From Trichomonas tenax (lineage: Eukaryota > Parabasalia > Trichomonadida > Trichomonadidae), in assembly GCA_023091735.1 (NCBI GenBank), contig JALKBU010001177.1, positions 1-15,409 of the forward strand: a DNA stretch of 15,409 nt. The letters are read 5' to 3'. Below the pieces are notes generated by a model. It saw only the letters and a list, made by a program, of their open reading frames with translations. It was not told the origin of the DNA and searched no databases. Both the position numbers and the translations under genes were made by a program. Positions 6,840-14,639 of this stretch are shown piece by piece (position 1 is the first letter of the stretch; the number at the start of each line of letters is the position of its first letter).

Positions 6840-7478
6840 CGTTGACTTTTTTGGGTTTTGCGATTTTTAACGAGTAAACCCCCTATCAAGCCAAACTGAG
6901 AAGATATTTACATGCTTTTCAGGAGTGCTGAGTATATTTATAGCATTTGCTTGTCTATTTAACTTGAGGATCTCCATGCCTCAATGAGATTTCAGCGAAT
7001 TTTGACATGTAAAATAATGAAAGTCAGCATTTTTAACACTTATTATCTGATATTTGTCATGTAAAGTCGAAAATTTGATGTGTAATGTTACCAATGAGCA
7101 AATTTTGTGTGAACTTGAGATAGCATAACTTTAGGGGTATGTTCGATGTATGGGCAAAGGAATGCCGTTTGACTCCTGCGCGTGGCGTATTTTTTCCTTT
7201 CTCTTTTTTGATTTTTCTACCGGAACTCTAGCAAAAATAAGCGAGCGAACGCTATAATAGTGAGATATATTTGTTATAATCATCAAAGAGATTCATAACA
7301 GAAGCCCATTAATGATTTGTAATGGGTTTCTGTTTGTAATCATATCTTGATTAAGTAATATAAGATCATGAAACAGATTGCACCACTAGAATCAGCACCC
7401 ACAAAAAGCATGTTTCATCAGATTCGTCCAGGAAGGGAGTTTATTCGTTAAAAATCGCAAAACTCAAAAAGACCAACG
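6840..7478. mobile_element. Candidate 639-bp non-autonomous DNA transposon with 44-bp TIRs
   Basis: The terminal arms 6840-6883 and 7435-7478 are inverted copies matching at 38 of 44 positions. They include a perfect 19-bp core, GTTTTGCGATTTTTAACGA. The interior has no coding capacity. It holds a 15-bp hairpin at 7297-7334 and is less AT-rich than its surroundings. A short internal-deletion derivative of a cut-and-paste DNA transposon (mariner- or Mutator-like types are common in trichomonads) is the best fit. I could not find a convincing target-site duplication, so family and exact ends are open. Confidence 0.6.
7297..7334. repeat. Hairpin with 15-bp stem
   Basis: AACAGAAGCCCATTA (7297-7311) pairs with TAATGGGTTTCTGTT (7320-7334) at 14 of 15 positions, the odd one allowing a G-U pair in RNA. 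The loop is 8 nt. It lies within the candidate TIR element. Confidence 0.75.
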
Positions 7479-7483
7479 AGAAA

Positions 7484-7503
7484 AAAAGTGGAGCCCCACT
7501 TTT
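7484..7503. repeat. 8-bp perfect hairpin just outside TIR element
   Basis: AAAAGTGG (7484-7491) pairs with CCACTTTT (7496-7503) around a 4-nt loop. It begins 6 bp after the right terminal repeat. Confidence 0.6.
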
Positions 7504-8638
7504 CAACAACTTTCATCTCTTTTAACGCTAAATAGGTCTTTCTCGCTGTACATATTCTTCAATTAAATTTTTGAAGTCACTGTTAAAGCGGAAGCCTAGA
7601 ACTCGCCTTGAGGGGAAAAAAAACGTTCAATATTAATTTTGGATAAATCGATTTGGAAGTGACATTTGAAAGCCATAAAACTGTGCTACCAATGTGTGGT
7701 CTTTTTGGCCGTTAATTCCATTGGAGAATTTTTTCAATAAATTTTATCATCGATAATATTATGATTTGATTTAATATTTACATTGTGTAATTCATGGATA
7801 TAACAAATCACTTAACAATTCCTGTATATCATCAAAAATCAGCATTTTTATAACATAAAAGGGGGGGTGAGTTATTAATCAAGGGTTCTTTTTTAAAGTA
7901 GTCTGAGAGCATTATTTAATATACCTACATTATTTCTGTAAATACACAATAACAATGCTATAGCTACATTAAGCTTTGGTATAGATTGAGTTATTTTTAA
8001 TCCTTTTTTCATCGAAATGTATCAATATCTTCATTATAAACATTGATTTAAGCTAATCGGAAAAGTTAAATGTAATATGTGGAATGAGAATATGTAAAAT
8101 ATCAATGTAATAAACACCATATCGAGAATAAATTTCGGAAATGTTTAATATGATTAATATAGCTCAAGAAACATATCAGACACATCAACGCAAGCAATGA
8201 GTCATTATGCTTATGAGCAGCAAGTTAAAAACCTTTATTAACACATTCAATCTGAAATTAGTTTGGTTTTCAAAGTTTTTACTTCGCATTCAATCTAGAT
8301 AAGCCATGGGCAGTTTGTTTTTCATTTAAATAAGTTTTGATATTATTAATTTTTCAAAAACTTCTTACATCGAGAAATTATACTGCACAACATCTCAGCT
8401 CTCTAAAACCGATTCTCAAAAATACAATTGCTGATATATTTATCGAGTCCAGGAACTGAATATTTATCTCTACATAAGTGGATCTGCAAAGAAAACACGT
8501 TTGTTATTTTGAATTTAAAAAAATGTGTTTCTACTATAGAACTATCGTGTAACACTCCGAATATCACTAAAACGAATAATTTTAATTCTGTTGCTTTTCC
8601 GGTAGAAAAAAAATTTTGACAACTTTAATAAAACTCGA
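7504..8638. other. Gene-free stretch upstream of beta-helix gene
   Basis: No gene could be supported. A 63-codon open frame near 8428-8619 has no family-like features. A G run lies at about 7861-7867. The 13-mer AAATTTCGGAAAT near 8130 recurs near 10253, upstream of the next family member. Neither copy sits at a fixed distance from a start, so a regulatory meaning is doubtful. Confidence 0.45.
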
Positions 8639-9595
8639 ATGTTTAGCGTTTTAAATGTTCACCAGTCTTCGATCATATGGAACGGATTCTTCTCTGAGTA
8701 TCAGGAGAACGTCGCCAATGTCTACGAGCCTTCAAACTATCCAACAATAGGAAATATTTTCTTTCAAGATGTATTATTTCAAGACATAACAGGAAACAGC
8801 GCGATATATATTAACAATACAGAAAGCGTTAACCTTCTAGTTTACTCTTGCAGATTTATCAATATTTCAGGCGCATATTACGGAAATGCAATTTATTTAA
8901 GATGCGATGGTTCTCTTATTGTACAATGTATTCAATATCGCATTTTCTGTTATGGATGTCATGGAGCTGAAAGTCATCAATATTGTTCTGTATATTGCCA
9001 TGGAAAAAATCCAAGTGATCAAAAAAATTATCTATTGGAGTCAACGATGGTTAATTGTGAAGGCAATACTGAAAATGGTAGATACCTTTTGGCATTCATG
9101 CATGATGGTGAAATTCGAGTCTCAAAACTTAACATATCAAATCTTAAAAATTCAATGTTGTTACAATTAGATCGAAATACAGAATATCTTCCATCATTAG
9201 TGAGTTATTGTTCTTTCTCAAACAATACTGTTCCTAACGCTTTCTTTGCTCTATGTTATAGAACTGGGAACTTCACAAATACCGAAATTATTGGAAATAG
9301 CGCATCACATTTATTCCTATTTGTTGATGTTAGAACAGATAATTTCATAATTAATTGCATTATTGCAAACAATAACATTCCTCAATTTCAAGATAAAGAT
9401 CCGGAATTCATAACAATTGGTAACTGCTATTATAACAATTCATTTTCTTACGATTTAGGAGAAAATGCATCATCATTAAGTTTGGAGTTACATTTTCCCA
9501 AATACGAAGCTGTGCTGATATATACTAATAAACAATGCAGCACAACCGTTAACCCATATTTAAATTCCATAATGAAACGCATTCGCACATGGTAA
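8639..9595 (+). CDS. Beta-helix (Pmp-like) family protein, third paralogue
   Basis: This is an intact 318-codon frame and the longest beta-helix frame wholly inside the window. It aligns by eye with the two outer genes over its length. The shared features are an aromatic start (SIIWNGFF against TSWEDFF), then FQDI near residue 47, FINI near 73, GNAIYL near 82, a Cys/His cluster FCYGCHGAESHQYC, a KNYLLESTMVNC segment, and later CSFSNNT-type turns. Repeating short strands and Asn-ladder turns suit a right-handed parallel beta-helix. There is no signal peptide or clear membrane segment, and the C-terminus ends abruptly in KRIRTW, so the 3' part may be lost. The ATG at 8639 follows an in-frame TAG by 30 nt and matches the Met-Phe-Ser start of the fourth paralogue. 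It is highly diverged from the outer pair. Function is unknown; surface location is inferred from the family type. Confidence 0.7.
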   Translation: MFSVLNVHQSSIIWNGFFSEYQENVANVYEPSNYPTIGNIFFQDVLFQDITGNSAIYINNTESVNLLVYSCRFINISGAYYGNAIYLRCDGSLIVQCIQYRIFCYGCHGAESHQYCSVYCHGKNPSDQKNYLLESTMVNCEGNTENGRYLLAFMHDGEIRVSKLNISNLKNSMLLQLDRNTEYLPSLVSYCSFSNNTVPNAFFALCYRTGNFTNTEIIGNSASHLFLFVDVRTDNFIINCIIANNNIPQFQDKDPEFITIGNCYYNNSFSYDLGENASSLSLELHFPKYEAVLIYTNKQCSTTVNPYLNSIMKRIRTW

Positions 9596-10337
9596 AATTT
9601 TTGTTTGATGATAAATTTTAGAACATTTATTCTTTTCTACATGATATACATATGCATTTGACAGTCGCTGAATAAATATCCTGCATAACACAAAATCACA
9701 ACATCAGATTAATTAAAAACTGTCTGGCAATATGTATTTATAAACTTGTAACAAAAAGGTCGGACAAACATTAATATGTTATGAATTTTTGAATTTCATC
9801 TTCAAATCATGCTTTTGCCTTTCTATACATTACCAAAATAGTGTAAATAGTTTTGTATAACATAATTTAAATTCTTGTCAAATCAATTTTGAACTAGCGT
9901 ATGTCCACTACTTTTTAAAAAAATTCCGAAATTTCTGAAGTTTACAAAAAAAAACAAGTCTAAAACTAGAAAATCTAAAGCATTTATCCAAGTTATGACC
10001 ATTAAGTAACTAAGTGCTTATCCAGCACTGATCAAATATATCAATATTTGTAGCCATTGATGAGATATCATAAATCTGGTATCCCGAATCTTTTGATTTT
10101 AAGCGAGATATCTACTCTTCATGGCTTTGATAGTGTAGTATATGAAATGTCATGGAGGAAATCAATAAAATATATGACACAGCTGAAAGTGCTGTACTAA
10201 GCAGGATATAAATAAATTCATGGAAAAAGTAATTTTATGCTAACTTAGTTTCAAATTTCGGAAATTTTAAATTTCAATTGCGTTTTTAGATTTGAATAAT
10301 TTTGGAAGAATTTTTTTTACATTTGTTTGGCAAATCA
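9596..10337. other. Gene-free stretch between two beta-helix paralogues
   Basis: AT-rich DNA with no supportable gene on either strand. It holds several A and T homopolymer runs (for example near 9916, 9946 and 10310) and one copy of AAATTTCGGAAAT near 10253. Nothing else stands out. Confidence 0.45.
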
Positions 10338-11082
10338 ATGTTTTCTTTGTTTCATGCATCAACATCGATTTGGAATCAATATTTTCCACAACAGAGCAGA
10401 AGCATTTAATAACAATGGAAATTATTTAATTGAAAATTCATTTTTCAAATTTCTGAAACAAAATAGGTCAATTGTTATATCAGGAGGTACAATATCGGTA
10501 GTTTTGGTATATTCTTGCAGTTTTCGTGAATGTCAAAGTAATAATGCCGGTGTGGCAATATTTTCCTACTTCCCAACCATTAACTTGTAAACTTTATCAA
10601 GTCAAAACATGCATGCTTAGATATTCAGCTGGTTAAGCCTATTGCTGCTGTTTATTCAATATAGATTATGGAATTTCTGAAACAAGTATTTCTAAACTCC
10701 GGTATCAGGTTCTGATAATATTTATACTTCAGGTTGCGATAATGGGGCGATTTCAAAAGTGAATTTTTCCAACTTCAGAGAGAGATTAATGTACTTTAAG
10801 AATTCAGCCACAGTGAATTTTACAAAATTGACGAATTTATTATATGAAAAATATCACGCTTGGTTCTTATACAAGGATACAACATATTCACATTCTTTAT
10901 TTTTATCAACAAGTAGTTTAGAATACTTCAAAACAAGTTATTGCTCAGTTAAAGGATCGTCCTGCTATTTCTTTAATAATTACATCGAAAATATTGGATC
11001 TGCGACTTTTACCCATTGCGGATATTCGCAAAACAGAATGGTTAATAAAGATGAGTCCATTATGAATGCTTATCATTTTTGA
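10338..11082 (+). pseudogene. Beta-helix family pseudogene, fourth paralogue
   Basis: Three pieces in different frames match consecutive parts of the gene at 8639-9595. From the ATG at 10338, MFSLFHASTSIWNQYF matches the family start. After a frameshift near 10395-10410, a segment with ENSFFKF and LVYSCSFREC (to the stop at 10588-10590) matches the first helix turns, LLVYSCRFINI. After a heavily broken stretch at 10591-10720, the frame through 10759-11082 carries DNGAISKVNFSNF and later Cys-containing turns and ends in TGA. At least two frameshifts and several stops show it is dead. It follows the intact paralogue on the same strand, so the pair may have arisen by tandem duplication and diverged greatly. 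Confidence 0.65.
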
Positions 11083-11325
11083 GATCCTTAAAGGCAATAA
11101 TATAGCATAAATGATGTAATAACTATTTATTAATATGATAACTTTTTTGGGTGATCATAGTTGAAATTATAATGCATTTTTCAGCCCATTTTTAATAATA
11201 AGGTTATACTTTGAATGGTTTACGTCTATCCAAGATGATTGAAGAAAAGCAATTTGAAAAATACCAGAATCCATTAAATAAAATATAGCTGAATATTTAT
11301 CGAAATTACCTGGTTTCATAGAAAT

Positions 11326-11562
11326 ATGTTACACAAAGAACGAAACAAAATTTATTTGCAATCAAAACATAATAGATCACCTCATTTGCACTATTTAGGG
11401 AGATTAGAGTACAACCACCCAATATCTATTTTCGCAACAAGAATTTTATGGGCAAATTCTCAAACTGAGTATAGGGAACTTTTTGATTTTTATACTCCAT
11501 GTATCCACTATAGTCAATCGTATGACTTATGCAATCTTGGAACCGCCCTCTCTCTTTGTTAA
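11326..11562 (+). CDS. Small open frame, doubtful
   Basis: A 78-codon frame from an ATG, rich in aromatic residues and Cys (for example FDFYTPCIHYSQSYDLC). The product is not recognised and there is no upstream initiator. A minus-strand frame of similar length overlaps part of it. It may be the first piece of a decayed gene that continues into 11648-11887 in the same direction. Confidence is low. Confidence 0.25.
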   Translation: MLHKERNKIYLQSKHNRSPHLHYLGRLEYNHPISIFATRILWANSQTEYRELFDFYTPCIHYSQSYDLCNLGTALSLC

Positions 11563-11647
11563 TAGATTGTATTGCAGAGAAAATGCCAATACAATTACTA
11601 TGGTTTGAAGCCAGCACATTGAAGAAACAGAAGAAACACAAGATGCC

Positions 11648-11887
11648 ATGGCAAATTTCCAAATCGAAGAATTTGTGGAGCATGAAGAAATTTTGTTTAT
11701 TTTTATGAAAATGTTCCACATTTCATCCTATCACAAGGCATACTATTGTCTTAACGAAATGAGAATCGAATTCAAAACTAAAGGACAATTATTCGATGAG
11801 GCAGCGATGATACAAAAGGCCGTAGAGGATTTCATAAAAAATGAAAAACAATATCAATCGAAAGTTAAAAAGCTACTTGGGGATTAA
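11648..11887 (+). CDS. Small helical protein or C-terminal gene remnant
   Basis: A 79-codon frame from an ATG at 11648 to TAA. It has real-protein character: acidic start (QIEEFVEHEEILF), then KAYYCLNEMRIEFKTKG, then a charged helical end (AVEDFIKNEKQYQSKVKKLL). Sense continues in frame upstream for about a dozen codons with Glu and Thr (HIEETEETQDA), so the ATG may be internal to an older, longer frame. It is not recognised. It could be the 3' end of a gene whose 5' part lies in 11326-11640 and has been shifted out of frame. Confidence 0.4.
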   Translation: MANFQIEEFVEHEEILFIFMKMFHISSYHKAYYCLNEMRIEFKTKGQLFDEAAMIQKAVEDFIKNEKQYQSKVKKLLGD

Positions 11888-11951
11888 TTGTTAAAGTTGC
11901 ACTTCAACTTCAAATATTTTTATAAAATTTATATTTCAGACGAAGCTATTA

Positions 11952-12530
11952 TCATTTTACATTTTTCCGCTTGCCAGCAAGCTGATTGACATGGTCAACA
12001 AGATTGCCAACATTCTTTTTGAGCTTGGCAATATCTTCTAGATCTGCCTTGGCGTCGTTGTCGTCATCGAGGAGCATAACATCATACTGGTTTTAATCGA
12101 TGAGTGTACCGATGTTCTCCCAGACGAGGATGTTCTCGATTAACTTGGGAACTGGATGAATGTGTCTGTATTGATATCCTGAAGATGTGTGAAAGCAAAC
12201 ATCTTGTTCTTGTCGTTCAAGTTCCATTCTGAAAGGAATGGATTTAAGAAGAAGGATGAGAAGGAGGATTCTGCCTTCTTATTCGTAACAACTGTCACAC
12301 ATTTACTCAATGAATGTGAATTTGACATCATAAAGTTCTTCACCATTGTGTTGTTGATGTTTGCCTTGGCAGCGTTGATCTTCTAAATTGGTGGCTAAAC
12401 TGGGACTGCCTCGGAGAACTGGTGAGCGGGGTTCTGGTCAACAACAAGAACCTTCATGAAGAATTCATGAATCGGATAAATTTCCAAGCTCTGAAACTTC
12501 TGAAGATCCTTAGATTGCCATCACGCATAA
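11952..12530 (-). pseudogene. Decayed minus-strand gene of higher GC, unrecognised
   Basis: Codon-like composition with higher GC than the surroundings runs on the minus strand, but sense switches frame. A piece with EIYPIHEFFMKVLVVDQNPA lies near 12400-12500. A piece from about 12385 to 12140 includes KINAAKANINNTMVKNFM and LNDKNKMFAFTHLQDI. A last piece includes LIENILVWENIGTLID, an in-frame TAA, then LLDDNDAKADLEDIAKLKKN and a coiled-coil-like end stopping at TGA 11952-11954. Several frameshifts and stops break it. No family was recognised. Its well-preserved residue pattern suggests a housekeeping-type host gene copied here and then abandoned. An overlapping plus-strand frame at 12189-12386 is judged a shadow. 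Confidence 0.5.
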
Positions 12531-12542
12531 TGAAACGTTTGC

Positions 12543-12860
12543 CAGCTGGAATAAGTCTACTTTAAGATATTTTGCTGGAATGAAACTGCTTTAAGATGTT
12601 TTGCTGGAATGAGACTGCTTTAAGATGTTTTGCTGGACTGAATGATATTGAGTCGATCTGATTTGTACTAATTGAGTTTGATTAGATCTTATTTGTACTG
12701 AATGAGTTTGATTAGATCTGATTTGTACTAATTGAGCTTGCTTCGATCTGATTTGGGCTGACTGAGCTGGACCCGATCTGATTTGGACTGAATGAGATTG
12801 AGTCGATCTGATTTGTACTGACTGAGCTTGCTTTCAGCTGCCTTCTAGTGAATGAGATTG
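12543..12860. repeat. Minisatellite, 29-bp then 30-bp units
   Basis: Eight 30-bp units run in register from 12631, 12661, 12691, 12721, 12751, 12781, 12811 and, degraded, 12841. The typical unit is ATTTGTACTGAATGAGTTTG plus a variable tail ending in GATCTG. To the left, units containing CTTTAAGATGTTTTGCTGGA recur at a 29-bp period (12560, 12589, 12618). The 30-bp part keeps reading frame and encodes 10-residue repeats on the minus strand. The 29-bp part does not keep frame. Confidence 0.85.
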
Positions 12861-12987
12861 TTTTGAAGTTCTTGATCCAGTGAATTTGATAAATAGTTCC
12901 TTGTAGTGGTATAGCTATGCTACTCAGAACAAATATCATTGCTAATGTAGCTATTAAGCCTAATAGCCATTCTGATTCCCAAAGCAA
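12631..12987 (-). pseudogene. Membrane-anchored 10-residue-repeat protein, two in-frame stops
   Basis: The frame opens at an ATG at 12987 with a predicted membrane segment, WLLGLIATLAMIFVLSSIAI (residues 7-26), then a short linker with KNFKTISFTRRQ. Tandem 10-residue repeats of the form S-[SI]-[SVIF]-S-[TP]-N-Q-I-x-[AS] follow. The open frame ends at TAA 12712-12714, but the repeats continue in frame through a second TAA at 12682-12684 to about 12631. Both stops stand at the same place of the unit, where other units have an acidic or Gly codon, so one mutation may have spread by unit duplication. No family is recognised. A type II or tail-exposed Ser/Asn/Gln repeat protein is possible. Whether the truncated form (91 aa) is made is unknown. 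Confidence 0.5.
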
Positions 12988-13108
12988 TCATTTTATATGT
13001 CACTTTTAACCCGCCAAAACTTCCCATTACATAATTTCTATGCTTTAAAAATGCTAATTTCATGCTTACATGCTATTAAAGCCTTCAAATTTAATAAGAG
13101 AAATTAAT

Positions 13109-13253
13109 TTTTCAAAGACTCCATGTAATGAACTCATTATTATGTAAATTGCATCTGAAATAATAAGTTCATTACAAACAAGCTAATAGCAAGTTATAAC
13201 GTCAATTGTGTCTCACATGGGAATGATGAAGAAACAATTAAAGTCTTTGAGAA
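13109..13253. repeat. 145-bp foldback sequence with nested inverted repeats
   Basis: The outer arms TTTTCAAAGACT (13109-13120) and AGTCTTTGAGAA (13242-13253) pair at 11 of 12 positions. The inner arms GTAATGAACT (13125-13134) and AGTTCATTAC (13166-13175) pair perfectly. It has no coding capacity. It may be a small foldback/MITE-like element or a chance nested palindrome in AT-rich DNA. Confidence 0.55.
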
Positions 13254-13510
13254 TTTGAGGAGCAAAACTCAAAAATTTTCGTTTTTTTTTAATTTTCGAC
13301 ATTTTATACAAACATTTATCGTATTGATAAAATAAATAATGTATTAAAACAGACTATAGTTGCATACTCATAAAAATCAATATTGTTTAGATTATAACTT
13401 TTCCACATATAATCAAAAATTATTATTATAGTTATATAAGTGCTTTTGAACTTAATTTAACAGGAAATGATAAATGTAATTACTTCTAAAATGTTGAAAT
13501 GTATTGTTGC

Positions 13511-13867
13511 CTACGAAAATCGAGAGGAATTTAAAATATGCAACGAATAGCAGTATTTACTATTTGCAAAGACGTAATTCTCATTAGATGCAAGAATGAG
13601 TTGCTTGTGATTCATTATCTCACCCAAAAAGTAAGGAAATTTGGTCGGATTAAATGTTTTGCTACATTTTAGATATAAGAAGACGCGTCCTTCATTAGAA
13701 GCATGAACATATTCTTGGAGTTAGGTTTACTCTGACGTATTCGTCGCATTAAAGATTTTGATTTGCATATCTTTATCCTGTAGCGATTGCATGTAATTAC
13801 GCCACATCGAATCGTATGAGATGGAAGAGTTAAGCATGTGCTTTGCGTTTTTGATGGTGTTCTGCAT
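13511..13867 (-). pseudogene. Decayed minus-strand frame, unrecognised
   Basis: From an ATG at 13867 one frame carries protein-like sequence (MQNTIKNAKHMLNSSISYDS, then WRNYMQSLQDKDMQIKIFN). It hits TAA at 13727-13729 and again at 13721-13723, then runs 69 clean codons (EYVHASNEGRVFLYLKCS, TKFPYFLGEIMNHKQLIL) to TAG at 13511-13513. Sense upstream of the ATG, to about 13980, also seems to continue with stops. The conserved reading frame and mixed amino-acid use suggest an old gene fragment rather than noise. No family can be named. Confidence 0.35.
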
Positions 13868-14440
13868 TTATTTACTGAATTTTTATCTCAGGTCTTGCAG
13901 CAAATTTCCTAATACCAATGATAGAAATATACGCGCAGATATTGAATTGTTTATGCCGTTTCAAGGGCAAATGACAAGTCGAGTGAGGCAAAAAGTTGAC
14001 ACCATCTTTCCTCAGCGCATAATTTTTTTTTCATTGCTAAATCTAAGATTCTAAAATTTTACATTATTACAGCTGCAAATCCAAATCCCATCAAATTCAA
14101 TAACTTTCATGTGTATAATCGCCCTCAAATCAATTAACGAATTAGTTGCGTTTTTAATTTTAAGCGTATAAGAGGCATTTGAATCAATAATACACATAAA
14201 AATATCATATGCTGCATAGTAGTGCATACATTTATGCTGGAAATCGTATATTTTTGGACAATTTGAAATGCAATCAATGATTTGATAGATATATAGACTG
14301 TGCCACTTATACCACTGGATAGACAACTATCAATAAGTACATGAAAGTACTTTCAAATCGAAAAAATATTGATCAGATAAAAAGTTATGAAGGTCGCGGG
14401 ACTACACCGTAGAAGGAAAAATTTTGCCCTTTGGACAAAC
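13868..14440. other. Gene-free stretch left of the right inverted-repeat arm
   Basis: Two open frames of 77 and 91 codons lie here on opposite strands. Both have low-complexity composition and no family-like pattern, so neither is called. CCTTTG at 14429-14434 matches the trichomonad M5-type promoter core, but it lies about 200 nt from the next start, too far for the usual short leader. Confidence 0.4.
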
Positions 14441-14631
14441 TTTCTCAACGGAACATTTTCATTGAACGACGATGATTTTAATTTGAGTCTATTTTCAGTT
14501 GGTACAGCGATGCTGAGTGTTGTTTTGTTTAATTGAAGGAAAAAAATTTGAATTTGTTTAAATTTGATTGAAATATTGTTTTTATTATTATCATCATCTA
14601 TGATCAATGATATATGATACTGCATGCAATT

Positions 14632-14638
14632 TCATTCC
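14632..14638 (+). promoter_or_regulatory. Initiator-like element before right beta-helix gene
   Basis: TCATTCC is one base from TCAYWYW, with A+1 6 nt before the ATG at 14640. It is conserved in position and sequence with the left copy. This supports 14640 rather than the in-frame ATG at 14607 as the start. Confidence 0.35.
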
Positions 14639-14639
14639 A

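Noticed and set aside
11426..11721. Two overlapping minus-strand open frames near the small genes at 11326 and 11648
   Set aside because: Their composition is Phe/Asn/Cys-rich and irregular, the two frames exclude each other, and neither has a plausible upstream signal.
12543..12860. CRISPR-like array
   Set aside because: The units are contiguous tandem repeats with no unique spacers, and they encode protein repeats in one frame.
13821..14326. Plus-strand 77-codon and minus-strand 91-codon open frames
   Set aside because: Neither shows a recognisable domain or initiator. The first overlaps a more protein-like decayed frame on the other strand.
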